Source: Halocaridina rubra
Taxonomy: Eukaryota > Arthropoda > Malacostraca > Decapoda > Atyidae
Length of the DNA: 10,000 nt
NCBI GenBank assembly: GCA_037179515.1
Contig: JAXCGZ010000089.1
Span: 92,501-102,500 of the forward strand
Direction: 5' to 3'
Position numbers and translations under genes: made by a program
In this document: positions 1 through 8,079 of the stretch, piece by piece
How the letters are laid out: each line of letters opens with the position of its first letter
How positions within the stretch are numbered: position 1 is the first letter of the stretch
Notes under the pieces: generated by a model
Told to the model about the DNA's origin: nothing
Database searches by the model: none
Seen by the model: only the letters and a program-made list of their open reading frames with translations

Positions 1-15
1 GAGAGAGAGAGAGAG
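1..15. repeat. (GA)n microsatellite, cut by window edge
   Basis: Perfect GA dinucleotide run that begins before the window. It directly abuts the 3' end of LINE A (minus strand), with one C at 16 between them. The true length is unknown because the window starts inside it. Confidence 0.9.
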
Positions 16-16
16 C

Positions 17-433
17 AAATAAACAAACAAACATTTATTTCCATTTGTCCAATGGCTATTCTCTTACAAAACTAAGATTACAGTTATAGAGTACAATTAA
101 TATGAGTACAATTTATAAGAGTACAATTAATAAGTAAGAGGGTAATAAATACACTTACTGATATAGCCTTCTTAGAAAATGAACATTACCTTGAGTTAAC
201 AGATGTGTATAAAGATTATAATAACAATAATCATACTGTAATAAAAACGTTAACAACAATGTTAATAATAAAGTAGTAATAATATCACTCGATACAGGAT
301 CGTTATTATCGGCATCATCACCATATTTTTATTCCTTACAATGAGAATAATTAGTTCTTAACTTAGAGATCAAAGAAGGCGATATCAATTTACATATAGA
401 ATGGTTAGTGTTAAGGGAAATTGCATTAAATAA
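17..433 (-). other. LINE A 3' UTR with polyadenylation signal and TTTG-type tail
   Basis: AT-rich non-coding sequence after the last coding stop (TAA, complement at 434-436). It contains three adjacent 15-bp units (90-134), then an AATAAA hexamer on the minus strand (34-39) and the terminal TTTG/TTTA units that precede (CT)n. Short tandem units at a LINE 3' end are usual for elements that prime reverse transcription on repeated ends. Confidence 0.7.
90..134. repeat. Three 15-bp tandem units in the LINE A 3' UTR
   Basis: Three consecutive 15-bp copies, each beginning AGTACAATT, at 90-104, 105-119 and 120-134, differing at a few bases near their ends. They lie inside the LINE A 3' UTR. Confidence 0.8.
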
Positions 434-1943
434 TTAAGTTTGATTAGTGTGTGAGCAGTAACTATTTGTCAAAAGAAAACTATATAGTTTGCCTTTGAAA
501 GCTGTGAAGGAGGATGAATTTTTAAGATGTTCTGGAATATTGTTCCAGAGTGTTGGCCCTTTAATAGATGATCATCTTTGAACCTGCATCTGAGTTTGTT
601 CTCTGAATAAAGAGCTCACTACTCTTGTCTTGTGTTGGTTCCCCTTATATCCCTGACTGTTTTGAAATTAAATAGCCAGTTAGGATAATGATGGTTCAAA
701 ATTTGGTATACAAAAACGTAAATAGCATAGGCGACCTTGTTTTCTGCCCGCAGCCACCCAAGTTTTTTGAGAGCTGGTGTGATGTGGTCATATTTTCTTA
801 TTCCTCCCAGGGCAACTCGAGCTGCAAAATTAATAAGCTTCTGTATTCTATTATCTAAGTCTTATTGGTAGCTCCCCATACAGTTGTGTAATAATTAATG
901 TGACTTAGGGCTAGAGATTCGACAACCGTTATTCGAGTGGTACTCTCAAAATTGTCTTTTATATGTGATAAGTACATTAGTGTCCCTGTTACCATTTTGC
1001 ATACTTTATCTATATGGGAATCAAACAACATGTAGTTATCAAAGTGAATTCCTAGATTTTTGACGGTTTTGCTAGGTGTAATGATATTGCCGCAAAAATT
1101 CATTGTTTTGTTTCTGGAATTGTGCCATATGGTACCTTGAACCAATAAACATGCATTGTGTTTTACTTTCGTTAATTAACAGCCCAATTTCTTGAAAATA
1201 GGTTTTAATTTTTGACAGAGTGTTTTCTGCTCTTAAGGTTAGCTCTGGGAGATTATTAATATCACCACTAAGGAGTAGCTGAGTGTCATCTGCATATTGC
1301 ACAACTAGACAGTCGGAAATGAAACAAGATAGATCATTTACGTAAATGGAGAAGAGGATAGGACCAAGGACTGATCCCTGTGGAACACCAAATGATACAT
1401 TTTTTGGAGTAGAGATAATGCTGTTAAGACGGATAGACTGTCTGCGATTAGATAGATACTCTCTAAACCAGGTCGAGTCAGTATTTAGGTTAGTACATTT
1501 ATTAATAAGAATTTCATGGTTTACACTGTCGAAGGCTTCTGATAAGTCTAATAACACAAGCAGAGATAATTTTTCTTATCTATATTATTGTAAATTAGTA
1601 ACTTTGAGCAATGCAGTTCCCGTCGAGAGTTTCGGTCTGAAATCATGCTGGTTAATAGCTAATAGTCTGTTTGTCTCTATATATGACATTAGTTGGCATG
1701 CAACATTTTTTCTAATATGTTAGAGAATCGATGGGTAGCATCTTCTGTCCCCCTTTTTATGCAGAGGTATTACATGTGATTTTTTCCAAGAATCAGGAAA
1801 CCTTTTAGTAACAATGGAGGTGTTTATAATACGTTAAAATATAAGATACAATCATGGGTAGAGCATCTTTGATGAATTGAAATGGTATAGCATCTGGACC
1901 ATAAGAGCCAGAGTTTCTTAGGCTCTTTATAGTAAGAATTAGG
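434..1943 (-). pseudogene. LINE A reverse transcriptase and C-terminal domain (broken)
   Basis: Would copy the element RNA into DNA at a nicked target. Reading the minus strand downward, I see an SGSYGPDAIP block (about 1920-1880), a SWKKSHVIPLHKKGD block, a QHDFRPKLSTGTAL block, motif A (LLDLSEAFDSVNH, about 1557-1515), motif B (FGVPQGSVLGPILF, about 1390), the QYADDTQLL active site (YADD at 1285-1296), then a thumb region with NLGIHFDN (about 1055). Past a frameshift near 855 the C-terminal domain continues (AARVALGGIRKYDHITPA; later GPTLWNNIPEHL, about 560-530) and stops at 434-436. Frameshifts lie near 1943, 1830, 855 and 625, with in-frame stops near 1720 and 1580. All catalytic landmarks are visible, but no full-length protein can be made. 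Confidence 0.88.
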
Positions 1944-2631
1944 GTGCACAATTGACAGGATTGATCTTGAAGTAATCTCTTATGTTTACATTGGAAGAAT
2001 TGTCATTTAAGTAAGTACTCATGTTCACTGAGTTGATGTTTTCTTGCGTTTTCTCATATGTATTTTTCCCAACGTAAGCAAAATAGTTATTGAAGTTTTC
2101 CGCTTTGTCTTTCAACTCCGCAATATTTTCGTAACTTACTGAGGTAGTCTTTTCATTCGGTATCATGCTTCTTATCACTTTCCATGTTGCCGCTGTATCA
2201 TGTCTAGTCATTAAATTGTTTTTTTTGTAAAAGTTATTTTTACTTATATCAATGAGAGATCTGACACGTTTCTTTTCTACTTTATAAGGTTCACGGAAAG
2301 TCATACCTTATCTATTTATTTTTAGCTCTCTTTGTATTTGATTTCTGATTTGCATTGCCTCTTTGATGTCATTAGTTAGCCAGGGGGCTGAGGGGTGGGT
2401 TATTTTTTTTGTTACAATGGGTGCACAACTATCTAGGCATTCACGGAAGATTTTTGTCAGAATCTCAACCTGCAAATCGATGTTATCTGTGATTAATACA
2501 CCATTAAGTACATTTCTGTTGATTAATGCTTCACAAAAGATATAAGGGGAGTAATTTTTTAGGCACTGGAATGTCTTAAAGAAATGCTTCCTTTTGGGCT
2601 TATTTATATTCAGCATAGCAATGATGAGATC
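1944..2631 (-). pseudogene. LINE A linker between endonuclease and RT (one internal stop)
   Basis: Joins the endonuclease to the RT. One reading frame runs from 2631 to 1944 with a single TAA at 2308-2310. The block SCAPIVTKKI...PWLTNDIKEAMQIRN (about 2430-2345) matches the usual cysteine/alanine/proline, PW and R-N pattern just downstream of the endonuclease in Jockey/CR1-group LINEs. It is followed by MTFREPYKVEKKRVRSLI (from 2304) and a region with NNYFAYVGKN (about 2095-2066). The frame shifts near 1943, where the GSYGPD block continues in another frame. No catalytic function is expected here. Confidence 0.8.
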
Positions 2632-3111
2632 TTAATCTCCAATTGGGTAGGCTAAGTCCCAATAGGATATACTTTCCACTTTATTTGTTATTATCAGATC
2701 TATCAGAGTCCTAGAATTAGGGGTTATACGCGTCGGTTTAGTCACTATTTGTGCTAACTTCACAGTGTTGATCACCCTTTTCATTTTGTTATCTGCTGAG
2801 AGCAAGTCATCATTAAAGTCTCCAAATACGTATACGGGTTTATGGCGCACTCAGATATTTTTGAATGTTTCTAGCAGATGACTAAATGAACTGGAAGGTG
2901 CTTTTGGGTGACAGTAAACACACCCTATAATGAAAGATGGAAGTTTCTGCTACTGCACAATGATCCATATATCTTCGAGTTCTTCAGTTTATTCTAGACC
3001 TGTGGTTATGTCTAATGCATTGAAATAATTTCTAACATAAATACAGACCCCACTCTCTCGGCCATGGTAATTGCGAAATATTTTAAACTCTTGGATACTC
3101 ACATATTTATT
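2632..3111 (-). pseudogene. LINE A endonuclease, C-terminal part (broken)
   Basis: In an intact element this Mg-dependent APE-like endonuclease nicks the target DNA. Seen on the minus strand: an FRNYHGRESGVCIYVR stretch (about 3085-3030), matching the usual glycine-rich VCIYVR strand; two in-frame stops around 2990-2940; a GCVYCHPKAP strand; an in-frame stop near 2852; then the VFGDFNDD catalytic strand (about 2830-2808) and SRTLIDLIITN (about 2720-2688). The last catalytic motif, normally S-D-H, reads G-D-stop here, with a TAA at 2632-2634 where the histidine should be. The N-terminal third, with the first N and E active-site residues, is missing beyond the (GA)n boundary. Confidence 0.82.
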
Positions 3112-3121
3112 TTCAGTTGTA

Positions 3122-3223
<102 letters not shown>

Positions 3224-3307
3224 ACCGGATGAGGCACTTTAAAAAGGTCACGGAGAAATATAATTACCTCTATTGTTACTTAGGACAGTGACTTAAAAAC
3301 TCTCCAA

Positions 3308-3349
3308 CCACACACATACGTTGGTTATCTTGCTGATGGCGTTCTTAAT

Positions 3350-3430
<81 letters not shown>

Positions 3431-3474
3431 ATTGCAGTGATTATTAGGGATCCCAATTAGATAACCATGTGTGG
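3308..3474. repeat. Imperfect inverted repeat flanking the (TC)n tract
   Basis: CCACACA (3308-3314) and TGGTTATCT (3322-3330) on the left reappear as reverse complements on the right: AGATAACCA (3459-3467) directly followed by TGTGTGG (3468-3474). The left arm has a 7-nt insertion between the two blocks. The arms enclose 128 bp including the (TC)n tract. They may be a small foldback element or chance. Confidence 0.45.
3351..3426. repeat. (TC)n microsatellite, interrupted
   Basis: CT/TC dinucleotides, with two extra C bases that shift phase. It is the reverse complement of the (GA)n tract 130 bp to the left, so the two could pair as hairpin arms. Confidence 0.97.
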
Positions 3475-3489
3475 TGAGGGGTGTTACCC

Positions 3490-3516
3490 TGACAGCGTCT
3501 GTCATGACATATGTCA
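3490..3516. repeat. Nested short palindromes
   Basis: Three overlapping palindromes: TGACAG-CGT-CTGTCA (3490-3504), the perfect TGTCATGACA (3500-3509) and the perfect TGACATATGTCA (3505-3516). They share the TGTCA/TGACA core. No function is assigned. Confidence 0.6.
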
Positions 3517-3588
3517 GTGTCAGCCGGAGAAGGAAACGGATTGTAAGATGGCTGAGGTAGATAATGCATACAAGAGAATCTATAGTAA

Positions 3589-3590
<2 letters not shown>

Positions 3591-3667
<77 letters not shown>
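3591..3667. repeat. (TA)n microsatellite, 77 bp
   Basis: Uninterrupted AT/TA dinucleotides, self-complementary and able to form a cruciform. It is followed by AT-rich sequence. Confidence 0.98.
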
Positions 3668-3669
<2 letters not shown>

Positions 3670-4092
3670 GTACAAATGAAAATTTATATAATAAATTAAT
3701 ACTTCCATATACAGATATATAAATAAAGATGAATGAAAATTTAACAAATAAACAAAAAAAAAAAAAAAAAAAAAATTATATAAAATAAAAATAATATATA
3801 ATATATAATAATATAATAATAATATATAATATAAAATAATAATAAATAAATAATAAATATATATATATATATATATAAGCAAAAACAGAAGAAAATCAGT
3901 ATTCATAAACAAATATATTTACAGAAAATTAATAACATAAAAAGACGACAAAGACATATAAACACAAATAAATATGTATAACAAACAAAAAAACTCATAA
4001 ATAAATAAAATAGAAGAAAACCTTAAAAACAGAAGCAGGATCGAGCTAAAATTTAAACAGAAACAAAGCGAAAAAATAATAATAATAAACAA
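3668..4092. repeat. A-rich low-complexity block
   Basis: No gene seen. The plus strand is dominated by A with few G, and includes an uninterrupted A22 run (3754-3775), many AATA/TAAT units (3776-3856), a short (TA)n (3857-3877) and AAATAAA/AACAAA units. It ends at the GC-rich tRNA-like segment. Possibly expanded poly(A)-like or simple-repeat sequence; its origin is not clear. Confidence 0.75.
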
Positions 4093-4298
4093 TGACTCTG
4101 AGGCGTCAGGTCGAGGGTTCGCGCCCCGTCACGGTCTGAGGTTAGCAAGGGCATGCACTCAAGGTAAGGATTACATCTGCCAAAACAAGTCCTTCACAAA
4201 AAGACAACCGTCCTAGCCCTTGGTAGAAAAGGGAGACCGTGAGTAAGACCGGAACAAGAGAACTTAGTCATCTAAGTAACCTCAAAAAGTTTCTCCTG

Positions 4299-4300
<2 letters not shown>
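4093..4300 (+). mobile_element. Possible tRNA-derived SINE remnant
   Basis: GGTTCGCGCCC at 4116-4126 matches the RNA polymerase III B box (GGTTCGANYCC) except at one position. With its neighbours it can form a 5-bp T-arm stem around TTCGCGC. No A box or full cloverleaf is visible upstream, where A-rich sequence begins abruptly, so it is not an intact tRNA. The sequence then runs about 175 bp into a (CA)n tract, as a SINE body with a simple-repeat tail would. CACGGTCT (4130-4137) is repeated in inverted form as AGACCGTG (4234-4241). Host single-copy sequence with a chance B box is the main alternative. Confidence 0.35.
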
Positions 4301-4301
<1 letters not shown>

Positions 4302-4360
<59 letters not shown>

Positions 4361-4394
4361 ACACACACACCACACACAAACACACACACAGACA
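4302..4394. repeat. (CA)n microsatellite, interrupted at right
   Basis: Perfect CA run from 4302 to about 4359, then (CA) blocks with CC, AA and G interruptions. (CA)n can form Z-DNA. Confidence 0.97.
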
Positions 4395-4395
4395 C

Positions 4396-4715
4396 TTGCT
4401 AAAATTCAATGTACAGGTTTATAGGTGTCCTCCAGATTGAATCAGATGCGGGCCCAAAACAGGGATTAGTGATGAGGGCTGATGTCATGAATGGCATACG
4501 ACTGTAAAACTGACCCATAACCACATCCTAGTCAGCAGGAGACTACTAGAAGCATGAAAAATTTGTCCCTCCATCAGTCTTAGATCAGAGACAAACATAC
4601 CTTCAAAGGGTGGAGTTGCGCTGTCCATTATCTTTTCCAAGTATCTATCTCTCCTTACGCCCTTAACCCATTAAACATTAATCCTCTGTGTCCATTAAGG
4701 GGCCAACGTATCATA
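4396..4715. other. Unassigned sequence between (CA)n and LINE B
   Basis: About 320 bp of balanced composition with no convincing reading frame, RNA gene or repeat. A 73-codon minus frame at 4655-4876 overlaps LINE B antisense and is not a gene. The 5' boundary of LINE B must lie near the right end, but it cannot be placed exactly because the first recognisable residues (LYGINGKLL) start at 4725. Confidence 0.6.
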
Positions 4716-5753
4716 TTTAAGCCATTATATGGAATTAATGGTAAATTGTTGCATGCAGTGAAGAGTTTGTATGAGGGTAGTAGAGCTTGTGTTAGGGTAG
4801 GGAATGAAGTGAGTGAGTGGTTTCCAGTGAGTGTGGGACTTAGACAGGGATGTGTGATGTCACCATGGCTGTTCAATTTGTATATTGATGGAGTTGTAAG
4901 AGAGGTGAATGAGCGAGTGCGTGGTCGAGGTTTGAGAATGGTAGATGGGGATGATAACGAGTGGGAGCTGAATCAGTTGCTGTTTGCAGATGATACTGTG
5001 GTGGTGGCAGATTCATAGGAAAAGCTGTGTCAGTTAGTGTCAGAATTTGGAATGGTGTGTGAGAGAAGGAAGTTGCGAGTGAATGTGGGAAAGAGTAAGG
5101 TTATGAGGTGTACAAGAAATGAGGATGGCGCTGGATTGAATGTTATGTTGAATGGAGAGACACTTGAGGAGGTTAATCAGTTTAAGTATTTAGGCTCGGT
5201 TATAGCTGCAAATGGTGGAGTGGAAGCAGATGTGTGTCACAGAGTGAATGAAGGATGTAAAGTGTTGGGTGCATTGAAAGGAGTTTTGAAGAATAGAGGG
5301 TTGGAAATGAATGTTAAGAAAGTTTTGTATGAGAAAGTGGTTGTGCCAACTGTGATGTATGGTTCAGAGTTATGGGGCATGAAAGTAAGTGAGAGACAGA
5401 AACTAAATGTGTTTGAGATGAAATGCCTGAGGAATATGATTGGTGTATCTCGATTGGATAGGGTTAGGAATGAAGTGGTGAGAGCAAGAACGGGTGTGAG
5501 GAGAGAAATTGCAGCCAGAGTAGATATGAATGTTCTGAGATGGTTTGGCCATGTGGAAAGGATGGATGATGAAAGGCTGCTGAAAAAGGTGATGAATGCG
5601 AGAGTTGATGGGAGAAATACTAGAGGGAGGCCTAGGTTTGGATGGATGGATGGAGTAAGGAGAGTCCTGAATGATAGGAGGATGGATGTGAGGGAAGCAA
5701 GTGAGCGTGCTAGGAATAGGAATGAGTGGCGAGCGATTGTGACGCAGCTCTGA
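4716..5753 (+). pseudogene. LINE B reverse transcriptase C-terminal part with one nonsense codon
   Basis: Would be the RNA-dependent DNA polymerase of the element. One frame runs from about 4716 to the TGA at 5751-5753. Order: GINGKLLHAVKSLYEG just before motif B; motif B GLRQGCVMSPWLFN (about 4836-4880); active site LLFADDT (FADD at 4983-4994); LVSEFGMVCERRKLRVNVGK (5031-5090); FKYLGSVIAANGG (about 5180-5220); the thumb and C-terminal block with VLYEKVVVPTVMYGSELWGM; and the arginine-rich tail RWFGHVERM...RGRPRFGWMDGV. A single TAG at 5016-5018 interrupts it, where a GAG/GAA-type codon would fit the SEEKL context. Motif A and the fingers are missing, so the product is non-functional. There is no promoter of its own. 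Confidence 0.88.
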
Positions 5754-6015
5754 TGGGCATCTGCTGTTACCACGGGGCTGCATCTTACAGAGGTAGCCCT
5801 GTGGTAGGGGCAGTAGTAGGAGTTGGCAGTTGTGAAGCGACTCAGGTTGTGGAAGAGCCGGGAGGATGGGCTGTGGCACTCCAGCAGTGCCATCTGAACG
5901 GTCGCTAGCTCCCTCGTCATTGCCCATAGAGCAAAGTAATCCCCTTATTTGTTTTCCTTTCTTGATGTCGGCTACCCCCCAATTAAAGGGGGAAACAGCC
6001 AAAGTAGATAGATAG

Positions 6016-6017
<2 letters not shown>
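5754..6017 (+). other. LINE B 3' region
   Basis: Non-coding sequence after the stop. It contains a GC-rich middle section, then a pyrimidine-rich stretch, the terminal hairpin and the AGAT tail. Short frames here (for example 5726-5908) have no family resemblance. Confidence 0.65.
5970..6000 (+). other. Terminal stem-loop at the LINE B 3' end
   Basis: GGCT (5970-5973) pairs with AGCC (5997-6000), and CCCCC pairs with GGGGG (5988-5992) around an AATTAAA loop (5981-5987). The internal loop is A on one side and AAAC on the other. It sits 5 bp before the simple-repeat tail, where LINE proteins are known to recognise their own RNA, so it is a candidate RT-binding structure. Confidence 0.75.

Positions 6018-6101
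<84 letters not shown>
6006..6101. repeat. (AGAT)3 followed by (TA)n
   Basis: Three AGAT units (6006-6017) run directly into an uninterrupted (TA)n tract (6018-6101). The AGAT units are best read as the LINE B tail; the (TA)n is either an expansion of that tail or the insertion target. Confidence 0.95.
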
Positions 6102-6105
<4 letters not shown>

Positions 6106-6197
6106 GAAAATATAAAAAAGCCTAAATAAAAATAGATGAAGATAAATAGACAAAGACAGAATAAGTGGAAAATATATCCTAGAGGGAAGACTGTCTT
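6102..6197. other. A-rich spacer between (TA)n and LINE C
   Basis: About 95 bp, A-rich on the plus strand, with no gene or clear repeat. It separates the 3' ends of LINE B (plus) and LINE C (minus), which face each other. Confidence 0.6.
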
Positions 6198-6221
6198 AAG
6201 AACATAAGAACATAAGAATAG
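6198..6221 (-). repeat. 8-bp tail repeats of LINE C
   Basis: Two perfect and one degenerate copy of an octamer (plus strand AAGAACAT; minus strand ATGTTCTT) at the extreme 3' end of LINE C. This is the CR1-type terminal repeat used in target-primed reverse transcription. Confidence 0.85.
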
Positions 6222-6364
6222 AGGACACTGCAACATGCCTACTGGCACACATGAGGCAGCTCCATTTTTGAATTGTATTTTCAGCATGTCTAACCTATTC
6301 TATTCTACTCTACTTATTTATTCTATTTTTCTTTTTATGATTTTTCTAATAAGCACTAACCTAT

Positions 6365-8002
6365 TCATACCCACCCTACCTCTGTCATATGTCTATCTAA
6401 TCTACATTTGAAGGTGTCTAAGGTATTGGCATTTACTATCCTACTAGGAAGCTTGTTCCATGCATCAGCTACTCTATTACCAAACCAATTTTTACCAATT
6501 TCCCTTCTGAACCTAAATTTATCAAGTTTAAATCCATTATTACGAGTGCTGGTTTGATCATGAATTTTTAAAACTTTATTAATATCTCCCTTGTTAATCC
6601 CTTTAAGCCATTTATACACTTCAATCATATCCCCCCTAACTCTTCGCCTCTCTAGAGAATGTAGATTAAGTCTTTTTAATCTGTCCTCATATGGTAGATT
6701 TCTGATATTGTGTATCATCTTGGTCATTCTTCGCTGCACTCTCTCCTAAGATTCAATTTCCATTCTATAATAGGGTGACCAAAATTGCACAGCATAATCT
6801 AAATGGGGCCTAACTAATGCAAGATAGAGCTGCAAAATAAATTTTTCCGTCCTATTGCTAACGCTTCTTGAGATAAATCCTAAAATTCTGTTTGCTTTAT
6901 TTCTGACTGCTGTGCATTGCTCTCTTGGCTTAAGACTACTACTCACAAGAACTCCCAAATCCCTTTCACACTGAGAACTCATGATTTCATGGTTATTTAG
7001 CTTATAACTAGTATTGTCTTTTATAGTACTCATTTTAACTACTTTACATTTTTCAACATTAAATTCCATTTGCCATTTGTCCGACCATTCAGATAATCTA
7101 TTTAGATCTTCCTGTAAAGCATGAATGTCTTCTTTTCCATTTATAGTTCTACCTATTTTAGTGTCGTCTGCGAATTTACTTAGGTTACTACTGATATCCG
7201 AATCCAGATCATTTAGATATACGATGAATAATAGGGGACCCAGTACCGAGCCTTGTGGTACCCCGCTAGTAACCGAGCCCCACTCTGATTTCTCTCCATT
7301 TATGCAAACCCTCTGTTTTCTGTCTTTTAACCATTCTTTGATCCATCTGAGAACAGCTCCTCCTATACCATGAGCTTCCAGCTTTTTAACTAATCTTTTG
7401 TGAGGAACTCTATCAAAAGCTTTGCTAAAATCTTGATATATTGTATCATATTCTTTGCCACAATCTACTGCCTCGTAAACTTCTGAATAAAAAGACAGTA
7501 AGTTTGTAAGGCACGAAAAACCCTTAAGAAACCCTTGTTGTGAAAGTTTTATCAGTCTGTGTAATTCTAGATGTGCCCTTATTTTAGTTGCAATTATGGA
7601 TTCTAGAATCTTACCCACTGTTGACGTTAAACTTACCGGCCTATAATTATTCTTTTTCACTCGTTCTCCTTTTTTAAATGTTGGTACCACATCTGCCAAT
7701 TTCCACTCCATGGGTACTGATCCTAATTTTATTGAATTATTAAATAATGCAGTTAGTGGACAACTAAGCTCTTCCTTGCATTCCTTTAATATTCTAGCAT
7801 ATATTCCATCAGGTCCCGGAGATTTATGAGCCTTTATCTATTTCTTTTATTACCTCCTCTCTCGTAATATTTATTGAACTAAGTATATTATCGGGACTGT
7901 CTCTGTAAATAGATTCTACTTCCGGAATATTTTCCAAGTTTTCATTGGTAAATACAGATAAGAAATAATCATTTAAACATGTACACATCACTTTATCGTC
8001 AT
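6365..8002 (-). pseudogene. LINE C ORF2 protein: RT and C-terminal domain, one stop and one frameshift
   Basis: RNA-dependent DNA polymerase of the element. The N-terminal piece reads CLNDYFLSVFTNENLENIPE (about 7981-7922), the usual block between endonuclease and RT. A frameshift near 7826 moves the frame, and KSPGPDGIYARIL follows. Then come WKLADVVPTFKKGE and NNYRPVSLTSTVGKILE; motif A DFSKAFDRVPHKRL; motif B GVPQGSVLGPLLF; active site FADDT (FADD complement at 7163-7174); CERDLGVLVSSSL; and HLDYAVQFWSPYY. A TAG at 6746-6748 replaces what is probably a CAG/GAG codon. The same frame goes on as RVQRRMTKMIHNIRNLPYED and AWNKLPSRIVNANTLDTFK, ending in TGA at 6365-6367. Apart from the two lesions all RT motifs are present. 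Confidence 0.92.
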
Positions 8003-8030
8003 AAAGGGGGGTACAGACGATCATTATTAC

Positions 8031-8079
8031 TGTCAGTAAAAATACTGACACTATTCTATTGGTGTGAACTACTGTCAGT
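8031..8079. repeat. CTGTCAGT repeats and stem-loop near the Harbinger 5' end
   Basis: TGTCAGTA-AAAA-TACTGACA (8031-8050) is a perfect 8-bp stem with a 4-nt loop. CTGTCAGT occurs at 8030-8037 and again at 8072-8079, with a related GTCAGTAAT near 8119. Repeated subterminal motifs are commonly binding sites for transposases or their Myb-like partners; that role here is inferred. Confidence 0.6.

Larger units (their letters stand above)
4716..6017 (+). mobile_element. LINE B: RTE-like non-LTR retrotransposon, 5' truncated
   Basis: Contains the second half of an RT, a C-terminal domain, a roughly 200-bp 3' region, a terminal GC hairpin (5970-6000) and three AGAT units (6006-6017) leading into (TA)n. 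The RT style (VGLRQGCVMSPWLFN, LLFADDT, NQFKYLGSVI, WFGHVERM) is that of RTE-like elements, which also tend to end in short simple repeats. The endonuclease and the first RT motifs are missing, the expected result of incomplete target-primed reverse transcription. The copy looks younger than LINE A: one nonsense change and no frameshift in about 345 codons. I place it in RTE by motif resemblance; a related clade is possible. Confidence 0.88.
6198..8005 (-). mobile_element. LINE C: CR1/L2-like non-LTR retrotransposon, 5' truncated
   Basis: The minus strand carries the region before the RT, a nearly complete RT, the C-terminal domain, a roughly 165-bp 3' UTR and a tail of 8-bp units (complement AAGAACAT at 6198-6205 and 6206-6213, degenerate at 6214-6221). 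Octamer-repeat tails are a known hallmark of CR1-type elements, and the protein fits (KSPGPDGI, YRPVSLTS, GVPQGSVLGPLLF, FADDTKI). The endonuclease is missing. The 5' end stops at about 8003-8005, immediately beside a G-run that begins a different element. It is much better preserved than LINE A. Confidence 0.9.

Noticed and set aside
1346..1723. 125-codon plus-strand frame within LINE A
   Set aside because: Antisense to the RT motif A and B region; no resemblance to any family.
3580..3912. Ile-Tyr repeat frame on the minus strand, looking like a membrane protein
   Set aside because: It reads (TA)n and poly-A sequence; the hydrophobicity is a by-product of low complexity.
4093..4137. Complete tRNA gene
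   Set aside because: Only a T-arm/B-box-like part is visible; there is no A box, anticodon arm or matching acceptor stem upstream.
4239..4424. Thr-His repeat frame
   Set aside because: Translation of (CA)n.
5237..5920. 227-codon minus-strand frame opposite LINE B
   Set aside because: Antisense shadow of the LINE B RT frame; no family resemblance and a biased composition.
5403..6287. 294-codon minus-strand frame
   Set aside because: It passes through (TA)n and the antisense of LINE B, with no conserved motif.
7125..7373. Plus-strand frame within LINE C
   Set aside because: Shadow of the real RT frame on the other strand, over motifs B and C.
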